DNA of 64,000 bases from Bacillus thermotolerans (GTDB taxonomy: Bacteria > Bacillota > Bacilli > Bacillales > Domibacillaceae). Within the stretch, counting starts at the first letter, position 1, and every line of letters starts with the position of its first letter. A program made the translations under genes and the position numbers. The notes below the pieces were generated by a model. That model worked only from the letters and a program-made list of their open reading frames with translations, was not told the DNA's origin and searched no databases. The stretch is from the NCBI RefSeq assembly GCF_000812025.2, contig NZ_JWJE02000018.1, positions 56,286 through 120,285 of the forward strand. Direction: 5' to 3'. This document shows, in pieces, positions 43,116-52,187 of the stretch.

Positions 43116-43149
43116 TAAGGAGACAGGTTATCTGTCTCCTTATTTTTAT
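43116..43149 (+). terminator. Terminator after the SLH amidase
   Basis: TAAGGAGACAG and CTGTCTCCTTA arms followed by Ts. Confidence 0.9.
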
Positions 43150-43196
43150 TTAGTTGAATGTAATTATTAAATAAAATTGTAAGTTTCTGAGCTATT

Positions 43197-43226
43197 TTGT
43201 CAGTAAATAGTAAAGTAGCTTACAAT
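43197..43226 (+). promoter_or_regulatory. Candidate promoter of the SLH subtilase gene
   Basis: TTGTCA, an 18-bp spacer and TACAAT, 40 bp before the start. Confidence 0.5.
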
Positions 43227-43266
43227 ATTATTTGATAAAGCTTTCATTAACAGAGAGGTGATGGAT

Positions 43267-45201
43267 TTGCACAAAATACCTACATACTTTTTTTCTTTGT
43301 TTGCGCTCTGTGTCTTCATCTATTCTTCCCCAGCAATAGCAGAAGCAAACACCATCGACCAACAGCGGGTCATTGTTTCCTTCCATAATGAAGTGGACCG
43401 TCAGCTGCTAAATAATTATGCGGATAAAGTCGTTCATGTATTCGATGAATTGCCTTCTGCTGTTGTTGAAGTGACGGACGTGCAGAAGAAGATGCTTCAA
43501 GTTCATCCGGCTGTAGAATCCGTGGAGGTAGATAAGCCGGTCGAAAAAAGCGCCCAAACCATCTCTTGGGGATATGAAGCCGTCGAAGTGGCCAAGCGAG
43601 TCCCTGGCACACTTAGTGGAAAAGGGGTTAAAGTTGGAATTCTGGATTCAGGCGTGGATACGGATCATCCAGATTTGAAGATTGCGGGCGGTGCCTGCAT
43701 GATGGAGGTTGCCTGGAGTGATGGCTGTACTGATTCATACGAAGATACGAATGGGCACGGCACGCATGTGACAGGCATTGTAGCAGCACAAAATAATTCG
43801 ATTGGTACAGTTGGTGTAGCACCGAATGCAGAAATTTATGCTGTTAAAGTGCTGAATGAATATGGTGACGGTACAACTGCGACCATGATGGCTGGTGTAG
43901 AATGGGCCATCAAACAGGATCTTGACATTATTAATATTAGTGTGACGACAGAATATAGAGATTCGAATCTTGAGCGCATGATTGAACGTGCGTATGAGCA
44001 TGGCATCTTGATTGTAGCTGCAGCCGGAAACCGCGGAGCCATCAGGACTGCGGGTGCTTCTACAGTAGAATATCCGGCAAAATTTGATGAAGTCATTGCT
44101 GTTGGTTCTATTAATCAGCAAAGAATGCATGACAATCTGTCATCCATCGGGCCGGAGGTAGAATTGTCGGCTCCTGGTGATAAGATTCTCAGTACTGTAC
44201 CGGCAGATGTAAGAGACAAGGAATATGCTGAATCATCCGGGACTTCCATGGCGGCTCCGTATGTGACGGGACTTGCTGCGTTGTACAAAGAGAGATATCC
44301 TGAAATGACCAATAAGCAAATTCGTGAGCTGCTGCAGAAAAACGCACTCGATCTTGGAGAGCCGGGAAGAGACAAATATTATGGCTATGGACTGGCAAAA
44401 GTGGACAAAAACCCGGTCAGTCACGGTGTTTCTCTTCCATATAAAGCCAGTGGTACAGGGGAAATAGCGATTAACACACGTCAGGCGGCAAGCAAATTTA
44501 ACACATACAATGTGTATCGGTTTGATACATTAATAGCAAAAGAGCAAACGGCCTCTGGAATTGTTGATTATGCCTCAGCGGGAACGCTTTATTATTATGT
44601 TCATCCGGTTGTAGACGGAAAAGAGAGCAATGAATTTGTTTCTTTGAAAGTACAGAATAGCGGACCTAAGCTAAAGGATGTGCCTTTGACAAAGTGGTAT
44701 AACCGATTTGTTTCCTTCCTATATTATAAAGATATTATGCAGGGGTACACAGATGGCACCATTAAGCCTGAGCAGTCCATCAAGAGAGGAGAAGCGGCCA
44801 CCCTTCTTGGCAAGTCTCTTGGGTTGAACGGCGAAACTCGCAGCACGCGATTCACAGATGTGTCGGCGAATGTTGGCGCCTCTGGGTATATTGAATCCCT
44901 CGCAGAAGAAGGAGTTATTGATGGATTTCCGGATGGTACATTTCGGCCAGATGAAAATGTCACCCGGGCACAAATGGCGCTTATGATTGCCAAGGCATAT
45001 GACATTGCTGGCCAGGATCATACGGAATTCAACGATATGACTGAGAATGTCACCGGCTATGAGTATATCAATGGCATGGCTGCTGCCTCGATCATTGACG
45101 GGTACACAGATGGTTCTTTCCGTCCGCATCAAACGATTAACCGAGCAGAATTCTCTTCCTTCCTAGCGAAAACGATCAATGAAGAGATGCGTATAAATTA
45201 A
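43267..45201 (+). CDS. SLH-anchored subtilisin-like serine protease
   Basis: Secreted 644-residue protease. Signal peptide (residues 1-25), an inhibitor-I9-type propeptide to about residue 95, then an S8 domain with Asp127 (GILDSGVDTDHPDL), His164 (NGHGTHVTGIVA), Asn255 (AAAGN) and Ser327 (SSGTSMAAPYVTG). Two cysteines (144, 154) could form a disulfide. A short beta-rich linker leads to three C-terminal SLH domains (about 480-640; IKRGEAATLLGKSL, VTRAQMALMIAKAY, INRAEFSSFLAKTI). TTG start with GAGAGGTG at proper spacing. Could mature or trim surface proteins; substrate unknown. Confidence 0.9.
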   Translation: MHKIPTYFFSLFALCVFIYSSPAIAEANTIDQQRVIVSFHNEVDRQLLNNYADKVVHVFDELPSAVVEVTDVQKKMLQVHPAVESVEVDKPVEKSAQTISWGYEAVEVAKRVPGTLSGKGVKVGILDSGVDTDHPDLKIAGGACMMEVAWSDGCTDSYEDTNGHGTHVTGIVAAQNNSIGTVGVAPNAEIYAVKVLNEYGDGTTATMMAGVEWAIKQDLDIINISVTTEYRDSNLERMIERAYEHGILIVAAAGNRGAIRTAGASTVEYPAKFDEVIAVGSINQQRMHDNLSSIGPEVELSAPGDKILSTVPADVRDKEYAESSGTSMAAPYVTGLAALYKERYPEMTNKQIRELLQKNALDLGEPGRDKYYGYGLAKVDKNPVSHGVSLPYKASGTGEIAINTRQAASKFNTYNVYRFDTLIAKEQTASGIVDYASAGTLYYYVHPVVDGKESNEFVSLKVQNSGPKLKDVPLTKWYNRFVSFLYYKDIMQGYTDGTIKPEQSIKRGEAATLLGKSLGLNGETRSTRFTDVSANVGASGYIESLAEEGVIDGFPDGTFRPDENVTRAQMALMIAKAYDIAGQDHTEFNDMTENVTGYEYINGMAAASIIDGYTDGSFRPHQTINRAEFSSFLAKTINEEMRIN

Positions 45202-45202
45202 A

Positions 45203-45243
45203 GAAAACCCGCTGTCCATTGAAGCATGGACAGCGGGTTTTCT
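45203..45243 (+). terminator. Terminator after the SLH subtilase
   Basis: AAAACCCGCTGTCCAT and ATGGACAGCGGGTTTT, a 16-bp stem. Confidence 0.92.
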
Positions 45244-45551
45244 GTGTGTAATATAAGCGCGAAAAACCGTTTAATTTTCAGTATATTCAGTTTTATTACT
45301 GAAATATGTCAATGTTACGTAAAAACATAAAATACAGTAGTTCAGTGTTATATTTTTTTATTTATAATGTGATCCAATAAATGGAAGGTTATCCAATGCG
45401 GTGAGAACAGCTTTTATAGAAGTTACATAGAGAAATAGGAATGTAATGCAACCGTAAAAGAATAAGAGGTTTATTTTTGCTAGAATAACCTCAGTGAGAA
45501 AAAAAAGAAAAGAACGTAAAATTTTCTATATAAATTTTGGGGGTTTAGTGA
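45244..45551 (+). other. AT-rich leader of the SLH NlpC/P60 gene
   Basis: No ORF seen. A hairpin GAGGTTTATT / AATAACCTC lies at 45466-45492 and contains a TAGAATA element at 45481 like those before other SLH genes; no convincing -35 was found. Confidence 0.4.
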
Positions 45552-46577
45552 GTGAAGAAGTTTAAGAAGATCCTAGTGAGCGGTTTAGCTTCTATTTTAT
45601 TAATGACAGCGGCACCAGCCGTATTGCCGGAAGAAATGAACATGAAAGCCGAAGTACAAGCAGCTACAATCGGTGAAGCAATGGTTGAATATGGTAAAAA
45701 GTTCATGGGCGTTCCTTACGTATTTGGCGGAACTACACCGAGCGGATTTGACTGCTCCGGTTTTACTCAATATGTATATAAGCATGCAGCAGGCATCAGC
45801 ATCCCGCGTACAACAGATCAGCAGTACAAAGTCGGTACTTCTGTATCTAAAAGCGATCTGCAGCCTGGAGACCTTGTGTTCTTCAAGAACACCTACAGAA
45901 AAGGTATCTCTCACGTTGGAATTTATGCAGGCAACAACATGGTACTAAATGCGACATCCAGCAAAGGAATCGCTCTTGTCTCTTTAAGCAACTCTTACTG
46001 GGGACCAAAATATGCAGGCGCTAAGCGTGTAGCTGAATATGTGGACGGATTTAAAGATGTAGCTGAGTCTGCACCTACACATGAAGCGATTATGACATTA
46101 ACAGATAAAGGCGTCATCCAAGGGTTCGATGATTTTACTTTCCGTCCAGATGAGCCGGTTACTCGCGGTCAAGCTGCTGCAATTATTAACCGTGTACTAG
46201 GTAATGAGCCTAAAGTTATGAGTCATTTTACGGATGTGCCGAAGTCTTATCGCTTTGCGGTAGATATTGCGGCGATTCGCGAAGCAGGTATCATTAACGG
46301 ATTCCCGGACAAGACCTTCCGTCCGAATGAATATATGACACGTACAGAAATGGCAGTCATTGTACAAAATGCATTTGACTTGAAATTGGGTAATGCAGGG
46401 GCTGCATCTAATCCTTACGCAGAAGTGAAAAAAGGTTACTGGGCGTACGAGCCGATTGTAACAATGAGCACGATCGACAAAACAGGTATCTTCAAAACTG
46501 AGAAATACTACGGAGATCATCGTGCGACTCGTGAGGTATTTACAACAGCCATCTACAACGCCATGAATGCGAAATAA
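45552..46577 (+). CDS. SLH-anchored NlpC/P60 peptidase
   Basis: Secreted 341-residue cell-wall endopeptidase. Signal peptide about 1-37; NlpC/P60 domain (about 40-165) with catalytic Cys68 in GFDCSGFTQYVY and His121 in ISHVGIYAG; then three C-terminal SLH domains with VTRGQAAAIINRVLG, MTRTEMAVIVQNAF and a divergent third (ATREVFTTAIYNAM). This family cuts D-Glu/DAP bonds in stem peptides. GTG start after a G-rich ribosome site. Confidence 0.88.
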   Translation: MKKFKKILVSGLASILLMTAAPAVLPEEMNMKAEVQAATIGEAMVEYGKKFMGVPYVFGGTTPSGFDCSGFTQYVYKHAAGISIPRTTDQQYKVGTSVSKSDLQPGDLVFFKNTYRKGISHVGIYAGNNMVLNATSSKGIALVSLSNSYWGPKYAGAKRVAEYVDGFKDVAESAPTHEAIMTLTDKGVIQGFDDFTFRPDEPVTRGQAAAIINRVLGNEPKVMSHFTDVPKSYRFAVDIAAIREAGIINGFPDKTFRPNEYMTRTEMAVIVQNAFDLKLGNAGAASNPYAEVKKGYWAYEPIVTMSTIDKTGIFKTEKYYGDHRATREVFTTAIYNAMNAK

Positions 46578-46587
46578 TTTATAGACT

Positions 46588-46626
46588 AATAGTCTTGGGA
46601 GAAATCCTAAGGCTATTTTTGTTTTT
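46588..46626 (+). terminator. Terminator after the SLH NlpC/P60 gene
   Basis: AATAGTCTTGGGA and TCCTAAGGCTATT arms (two mismatches) followed by Ts. Confidence 0.75.
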
Positions 46627-46660
46627 AAGAAAAATTTATAAAAATTATACATTTTCTCTA

Positions 46661-46689
46661 TTAAATTCCTGCGTCTCTTCCGATAGAAT
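46661..46689 (+). promoter_or_regulatory. Candidate promoter of the SLH glucosaminidase gene
   Basis: TTAAAT, a 17-bp spacer and TAGAAT, 42 bp before the start; weak -35. Confidence 0.4.
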
Positions 46690-46731
46690 AGAAGAAGGTA
46701 AAAAGGAAATTATTTCGAAAGGAGCACAATA

Positions 46732-48693
46732 TTGGTTTTTAAGAGAGTTGCTGCAGTTTCTATGTCACTAATGATGTTATTCCCGCTTGCACAGCCTTTA
46801 AACACAGAAGCGGCGAGTTTAAACGATGAGGTACAAGCCATGGTGGATCTTGGGGTTATGCAAGGATTTGAAGGAGGAGACCTCCGCCCGGGTCAGAATG
46901 TGACGCGGGCTGAATTTGCGACGTTTTTAACGCGTGCTTTGCACTTGCCGCCCGGTCCGTCTGTTTTTAAAGATGTGCCGTCTACGTTAACGCTGGCGCC
47001 AGGTGTCAATGCCGCTGCGGCTGCCGGTATCGTAAACGGCGGATCAAATGGACGGTTCCAACCTGATGCGTTAATTACGAGACAAGACATGGCGCTGATG
47101 ATCAGCAATGCCATGGAATATTTAAAGATGAAGGTAGAGTATAAGCCATCAGGGTTCGCAGATGTAGAGGGGCTAAGCTCCGCTCATAAAATTGCGATCG
47201 GTCAGGCTTATGAACTAGGTATTATCCAAGGTTATTCTTCTACCCATTTCGAGCCGGAACGTTATGCTACCCGGGCACATGCGGCTGCGTTCATCAACCG
47301 CTTGCTTCAAGTGATTAAGTCGACGGGAACGCCCCTGCCTGAGCCGCCGGCTGCTACAAAGCCGAATGGCGACTTAAGCAAGCCTTTCTTAGTAGGGGAC
47401 ACGGACCAGTCTGGCCGAAAGAGTTATGTTTCTTCCTATCGTACATTCGATGAAGCGAAGCAGGCCATGGATCAGCAAGGTCATGAGCTAGTTGTAAAAG
47501 ATGGGAAAGTCGTATATATGAAGCCGAATAGCGGCATCGTGTTCGCTGACAGCAAGGCTTCTACTGTCACGTTGTACAGTGATCCAACATTCACAACACT
47601 GAAAGCCTATATGCCGACAGCGAATGGCTTTAATAATGAAGTAAAGTATATTACTTCTACGGATCAGTACGTGAAGGTGGCGCTGGGCGGCAAGGAATAT
47701 TATATGAAGCCGCAAGACAGCCTCCTTGTTCCATTCGAGGGAGCACCTGGCCGAGGCTATTATTCTGTAAGAAATGGCGAACTCTATCATTCTATTTATC
47801 TATATAAAGAAGATCGCTACGTTTCTTACCTTGCTGGACCAGCCCCTGATTTTATGCAGCCGGGACAGAAATATTACAGCTGGGATAATGCTGTATTCTA
47901 CAACGATCAAGGCCGGGTAGCAGGTAGCGCGTATCAATATTTCCAGTTCTTATCGGCACGGACAACGTCTAATTACACAGTGGAGGAGCTGGACCGCTTT
48001 ATTAACAACGCCTTGGCTGAAAGAAAAGCAACAGGCCTGGCGAAGTACAAAGATGCTCCGACGAAGAGTAAGCTCGTTGGACTTGGCTCTACACTCAAAA
48101 AGGTAGAACAAGAGAAGCAAATCAATGCGCTGTTGATTCTAGCCATGGCTATTCATGAGAGTGATTATGGCATGAGCCGTCACGCTCAAATTAACAACAA
48201 CCTGTTCGGTATTGCGGTATATGACAGCAGACCGGAAGAAGGCAAGTCTTTCCCAACTCCTGAAGCAAGCGTCCATCACTTAGCTGACGGTTACTTAAAC
48301 GACCGCTATGTGATCCCGAACCCGGCAGGTGCTTGGAAACAGACGATCGCTAATGGAGCAGCCGCCGGTAACAAAGGCGTCGGTATCAACGTCCGCTATG
48401 CTTCTGATATTGACTGGGGAGCAAAAGTGGCCGGCCACATGTACCGTATTGACAAAGCTCTTGGCGGCAAGGACTTCAATAAGTACAAACTTGGTTTCAC
48501 CACAGTGGATGACTTAAACATCCGCATGCAGCCAAACGGCGCTGTACAATTCTCCTACAGAGAAGCAGGCATGCCAGTAGCCTTGATCGGCAACCCGGTC
48601 TCCGGCTGGCAGAAGGTGTTCTCTGACGAATTGCGCTACACAGAAGGATATGTATCCTCTCAATACATTCAAACAATCCCTGTTGCCAAGTAA
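46732..48693 (+). CDS. SLH-anchored beta-N-acetylglucosaminidase
   Basis: Secreted 653-residue muralytic enzyme. Signal peptide (about 1-27), three N-terminal SLH domains (VTRAEFATFLTRAL, ITRQDMALMISNAM, ATRAHAAAFINRLL), a Pro-rich linker, a roughly 200-residue repeat-like region, then the glucosaminidase domain with ALLILAMAIHESDYGMS (catalytic Glu) and NNNLFGIAVYD, and a C-terminal SH3-like domain (DLNIRMQPNG). Resembles LytD/LytG-type enzymes. TTG start with AAAGGAG. Last of the four SLH hydrolases. Confidence 0.87.
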   Translation: MVFKRVAAVSMSLMMLFPLAQPLNTEAASLNDEVQAMVDLGVMQGFEGGDLRPGQNVTRAEFATFLTRALHLPPGPSVFKDVPSTLTLAPGVNAAAAAGIVNGGSNGRFQPDALITRQDMALMISNAMEYLKMKVEYKPSGFADVEGLSSAHKIAIGQAYELGIIQGYSSTHFEPERYATRAHAAAFINRLLQVIKSTGTPLPEPPAATKPNGDLSKPFLVGDTDQSGRKSYVSSYRTFDEAKQAMDQQGHELVVKDGKVVYMKPNSGIVFADSKASTVTLYSDPTFTTLKAYMPTANGFNNEVKYITSTDQYVKVALGGKEYYMKPQDSLLVPFEGAPGRGYYSVRNGELYHSIYLYKEDRYVSYLAGPAPDFMQPGQKYYSWDNAVFYNDQGRVAGSAYQYFQFLSARTTSNYTVEELDRFINNALAERKATGLAKYKDAPTKSKLVGLGSTLKKVEQEKQINALLILAMAIHESDYGMSRHAQINNNLFGIAVYDSRPEEGKSFPTPEASVHHLADGYLNDRYVIPNPAGAWKQTIANGAAAGNKGVGINVRYASDIDWGAKVAGHMYRIDKALGGKDFNKYKLGFTTVDDLNIRMQPNGAVQFSYREAGMPVALIGNPVSGWQKVFSDELRYTEGYVSSQYIQTIPVAK

Positions 48694-48701
48694 CGATAAG
48701 T

Positions 48702-48733
48702 AACCCCTTCCCATGTTGGAAGGGGTTTTTATT
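48702..48733 (+). terminator. Terminator after the SLH glucosaminidase
   Basis: AACCCCTTCC and GGAAGGGGTT arms followed by Ts. Confidence 0.9.
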
Positions 48734-48747
48734 TACGGTGGTAAGGA

Positions 48748-48898
48748 ATCGCACATATTTAGTGGAGAACCGCACATTTTTGTTGGAAAATCGCTCATAA
48801 AGAGGGGAACGCTCATATCGGGTCGAGAATCGCTCATAAAACAGGGAAATCGCTCATACTCAAACCAAAATCGCTCATATCGAGAAAAAACCGCTCAT
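48748..48898 (-). repeat. Array 1: eight short repeats, core ATGAGCGAT on the minus strand
   Basis: On the plus strand the core reads ATCGCTCAT or a close variant (ATCGCACAT, ACCGCTCAT). Units begin at 48748, 48769, 48790, 48808, 48829, 48849, 48870 and 48890, so the period is 18, 20 or 21 bp. The 11-12 bases between cores differ from unit to unit but are G/A-rich. The array lies between the terminators of two convergent genes. The period is not constant enough to be a reading frame and the spacers are far too short for CRISPR. Confidence 0.85.
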
Positions 48899-48919
48899 AA
48901 TCCTTCCCAGCCGCCACAC

Positions 48920-48956
48920 GAAAAAACGCCGCTCGCTTATTTGGCGAGGGCGTTTT
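48920..48956 (-). terminator. Terminator of the lipoprotein gene
   Basis: On the minus strand AAAACGCC-CTCGC pairs with GCGAG-GGCGTTTT, followed by Ts. The left arm overlaps the last codons. Confidence 0.85.
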
Positions 48957-50451
48957 GTTTGCTTTCAATCAGTTTCTGCAAAACCGGGCTTTTCTTGTTG
49001 CCAAGGGCTTGCCATTTCTTTTCATGGCGGATAAGGTCGCCGAGTGTAAGCCATTTATAATCATTTCCATCAAAGGAGAGATCCCGGTTCACTTGATACC
49101 ACAAGTCGCCGTTCGGGCGGATCCATTGTTCACCGAGCGACTCGATGCCTCGGCGGATCTGGCCGGCGGCGTCTAAATACTTTTTCTCCCCGGTGGCATG
49201 ATAAGCGTCAATCAGCAAATTTGCTTCACCGAGTGCGTGATTAAGTGACGCGTGAATGTACTGTTTCCCTTGGTGAGGGGAATAATAGTCAGCTGGCAGA
49301 TAGCCTCGCTTCGTCTCGACAATATTGCCGATAGCAATCAAGTTGAGCAAGTAATCAGCATAGTGGGGCAGAGCGTCGATCAATACTTTTTCATCAAATT
49401 CCTTCCCAATTCGGTGTAAGTAAATCGCAATTAATTCATTATGCCGCGTATCCACATAGGGAGAAGTAATATCGTACTTCTGTTTCAGCCACGTACTTGT
49501 ATATTCCGTTTTCCAGATGGAGTCACCTTTTTGAGCGCGGTATTCCAACAGGTTGCCGACAGACTGTAAGGTTAAGTTATAAAAATAGCGATCCCCCGAT
49601 TTGAAGTAGCGGTCGATGGCTTCCTTCTCAATCATTGTGCCGAGATGGTGACCATAGCCTTGCTTCGTAAATGGTTCGATCGACCACGGCAGCTTTTTAA
49701 TCGATCCATCGACGGTAAACCAATTGTTGACCTCCTGGTAATGGTTATACTGAAAGTCAATCCAGTCGCTTAAGTGGTCCGCAGTTTTAAAAAGTGGTTC
49801 CTTCGCTAGCATGAACCATTGTTCGGACAGCTGGTTAGGCGGTGCCTCTAAGGTGAAAGAAAAGCCGCTTCCGTCATGCTGAAGCGTGTCCTTTTCTGCA
49901 GTCAACTCCCGTACATTGCTTTGCTGCCCATTCTTATACAGCTCTGTCCGCACCATTGACTGATATTGCTTGCTGACGACAGCTTCATATAGAAAGCGGC
50001 CATCCTTTGAGTAACGCAGTAAGCCGGAAGGAGGCGTCGTTTTATCTAGGCCGATTACTCCATCATGGGCACGCTCCTTCACGTCACGATGCCAATCGAT
50101 AAAATAATAATCGCTCGCATCTGGCTGGGGCACGCTCACGTTTAAGGCGAGGGGCTCACTTGATTCGTTGTCGAGCTGGAGCATGGCGAAGCGGTCGCCG
50201 TTAGCGAGTGTGCGAATCCTTACTTGCACTTGTCCTTGATGCTCCCACTCATACGTATACAAGATATCTTTATAAAGAGAAGAAAGGCTTGATTCACTTG
50301 TGTCCTGCAGGATGAGCGGCTGATGCAGCAGAAGCTCCAGGTCGCCGAGCGGTATTTTTTCAATAGCCGCTGCTTGACTGCCGCTCTGGTTTTCCTCGCA
50401 GCCGGCGAGCAGCAGAGCAGCTGCGAGCAGCATATAGAGCAAGCACTTCAC
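48937..50451 (-). CDS. Large lipoprotein of unknown function, possible carbohydrate-active fold
   Basis: A 504-residue protein with a lipobox LLLAGC (cysteine near residue 18), so anchored outside the membrane. The N-terminal half is beta-rich; the second half (about 250-490) shows aromatic helical repeats such as GYGHHLGTMIEKEAIDRYF, HYADYLLNLIAIGN and LNHALGEANLLIDAYH, like the alpha/alpha-toroid of glycosidases, lyases and glucuronyl C5-epimerases. I cannot assign it. GTG start with AGGTGA; it follows a flippase gene by 15 bp, so a role in processing an exported polymer is inferred. Confidence 0.5.
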   Translation of the reverse strand: MKCLLYMLLAAALLLAGCEENQSGSQAAAIEKIPLGDLELLLHQPLILQDTSESSLSSLYKDILYTYEWEHQGQVQVRIRTLANGDRFAMLQLDNESSEPLALNVSVPQPDASDYYFIDWHRDVKERAHDGVIGLDKTTPPSGLLRYSKDGRFLYEAVVSKQYQSMVRTELYKNGQQSNVRELTAEKDTLQHDGSGFSFTLEAPPNQLSEQWFMLAKEPLFKTADHLSDWIDFQYNHYQEVNNWFTVDGSIKKLPWSIEPFTKQGYGHHLGTMIEKEAIDRYFKSGDRYFYNLTLQSVGNLLEYRAQKGDSIWKTEYTSTWLKQKYDITSPYVDTRHNELIAIYLHRIGKEFDEKVLIDALPHYADYLLNLIAIGNIVETKRGYLPADYYSPHQGKQYIHASLNHALGEANLLIDAYHATGEKKYLDAAGQIRRGIESLGEQWIRPNGDLWYQVNRDLSFDGNDYKWLTLGDLIRHEKKWQALGNKKSPVLQKLIESKQNALAK

Positions 50452-50466
50452 GGATTGTTCACCTGC

Positions 50467-51984
50467 CTATCCTTTGGCTTTTCTTTTTACAATGCTGATC
50501 ATCTGGCGGAAGCCTTCCTTATAGAAAAGGAATAAGCCGAGCGCATACAGAGCAACGCCGAGCGGTACGATGATCAATAGCTGCCATAAAGAATATAAAT
50601 CAGAGATCGGTGTCAGCTGCTTTAAGAAGTACAGCGGTACGGCCATGAAGGCAGTGACAACCGCTACTCGCCCGACTAATCCAAACAGTCGGGTCGCTTC
50701 CTTCTTCTCGAAGTCTCTGTAGACAAAGATGGTGCTGACGGTCAAATAGTATAAGGAAACAAAGGAACTCGTTAAAGCAAGTCCTGGATAGCCGAACGGT
50801 CCGACAAATAACCAGTTCAGCAGCACGTTCAGCGCAATCGTTGTCACACTGATACGGAAAATGATGTTCGTCTTGCCGCGTGCGTACATCGATTTCGAGA
50901 CGATATACTGCAAGCCTTGAGCCACAATAATAGGTAAATAGAGCATGAGAGCTAAGTACGTATTATATGTATCCTCCGCGGTAAATTGCCCGCGCTGGAA
51001 AATGAACGCAATGGCTTCTTCCCCGACGAGAAACAAGCCGGCCGCAATTGGTGCCAACGTCACGAGGGAGATCTGCATGCCCATGAAGAAGGTGTTCTGA
51101 AATTTCTCCAGGTTGTCCACTTGTTCTGAAAGCAGAGTAAAGATAATAACTGCAATCGTTGTTCCGTAAATAGTATGGGGAATACTCGTAATGAGAGAAG
51201 CGTTGTTTAAGTAAGTAACCGCTCCTTCTACCGTATTCGATGCAAATGCCTTATTCACAAACATGTTGATTTGGCCGACGACTGAGTTCAATAAGGATGG
51301 AATCAGCAGCACGACGAAGGCGCGACGGAAATCCTCTTCTATTTTAAGCGCTGGGCTCCAGCGCCAGCCTTTCTTCAACAGGAAAAAGAGCTGAACGAGA
51401 ATGCCGAGTACGGTACCAACAATAAAACCATAAGCTAAGCTGTGAATGCCCCATATATCAGAGAAGAGCAGGGCAAAAACAGCCCCCATGAGAGCGGACA
51501 GCAGCTTAGAGATTTGCGCCGGCACAAAAATACGCCGCCCCTGCAGGTAGGACTCCAAAATACCGTTTAGCGCAATAACACTCATAAATAAGAAGAAAAA
51601 TTGCGTAATTTCAATCGCTATTTCCTCTGTCTCCGGCTTCATATTTCCATAGATGAACGGCACAAGCAACGGTGCCAGCAGCCAGCCGATAATAGAAACG
51701 CCAAGGAACAATAGCACGGTAACATTCATGATGGCATTGGCGTTCCGCTCCGTCTGTTCCGGTGCGTTCTTTCGTTTCTGCACGTACATGGGCAGGAACA
51801 CATTGTTAAATCCGACCGCAATCATCGCGACAACAAGCGTAATAAACGAGAACGCCAGCAAATATCCATCTGTATACACACTAGCTCCGAACTCGCGTGC
51901 AATAATGCTTTCCCGCAGAAAGCCAGAAAGCTTAACCAGCAAGGAAAGCCCCGCAAGCCACAGAGCTGCTTTTTTCAACGACAC
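50467..51984 (-). CDS. MurJ/MviN-like polysaccharide or lipid-II flippase
   Basis: A 505-residue integral membrane protein of the MOP superfamily with about 14 membrane helices. LLVKLSGFLRESIIAREFG near the start, FLPMYVQKRKN and NKAFASNTVEGAVTYLNNAS in the middle are MurJ-like. GTG 51984 follows GAGGTGG; upstream in-frame codons are not conserved. The gene sits beside wall-polymer genes, not in a mur cluster, so it may export the undecaprenyl-linked SCWP unit instead of lipid II. The 15-bp gap to the next gene indicates one operon. Confidence 0.8.
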   Translation of the reverse strand: MSLKKAALWLAGLSLLVKLSGFLRESIIAREFGASVYTDGYLLAFSFITLVVAMIAVGFNNVFLPMYVQKRKNAPEQTERNANAIMNVTVLLFLGVSIIGWLLAPLLVPFIYGNMKPETEEIAIEITQFFFLFMSVIALNGILESYLQGRRIFVPAQISKLLSALMGAVFALLFSDIWGIHSLAYGFIVGTVLGILVQLFFLLKKGWRWSPALKIEEDFRRAFVVLLIPSLLNSVVGQINMFVNKAFASNTVEGAVTYLNNASLITSIPHTIYGTTIAVIIFTLLSEQVDNLEKFQNTFFMGMQISLVTLAPIAAGLFLVGEEAIAFIFQRGQFTAEDTYNTYLALMLYLPIIVAQGLQYIVSKSMYARGKTNIIFRISVTTIALNVLLNWLFVGPFGYPGLALTSSFVSLYYLTVSTIFVYRDFEKKEATRLFGLVGRVAVVTAFMAVPLYFLKQLTPISDLYSLWQLLIIVPLGVALYALGLFLFYKEGFRQMISIVKRKAKG

Positions 51985-52150
51985 ACGTTCCACCTCAATA
52001 TCTATCAAAATAGAAAAACTCAATAATTTATAATACATGAAATATAGAAGGAAGTTAAGAGAGAGGAAAGGGGAGAATGGCATATAAGTTATTTTTTCCC
52101 TGGCGTCTACGAAACAAAAGAACGATTTTCTTTTCACTTGTGATTATGTT

Positions 52151-52156
52151 TATAAT
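52151..52156 (+). promoter_or_regulatory. -10 element of the rsbR-like gene
   Basis: TATAAT 32 bp before the start; the -35 at 17 bp is TTCTTT, weak. Confidence 0.45.
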
Positions 52157-52187
52157 AGAGGTACAAGAATGAGCTGGGGTGAAGAAG

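Noticed and set aside
48713..49060. 115-codon plus-strand ORF across array 1
   Set aside because: Same reason: it reads through the array and antisense into the lipoprotein gene, with no ribosome site.
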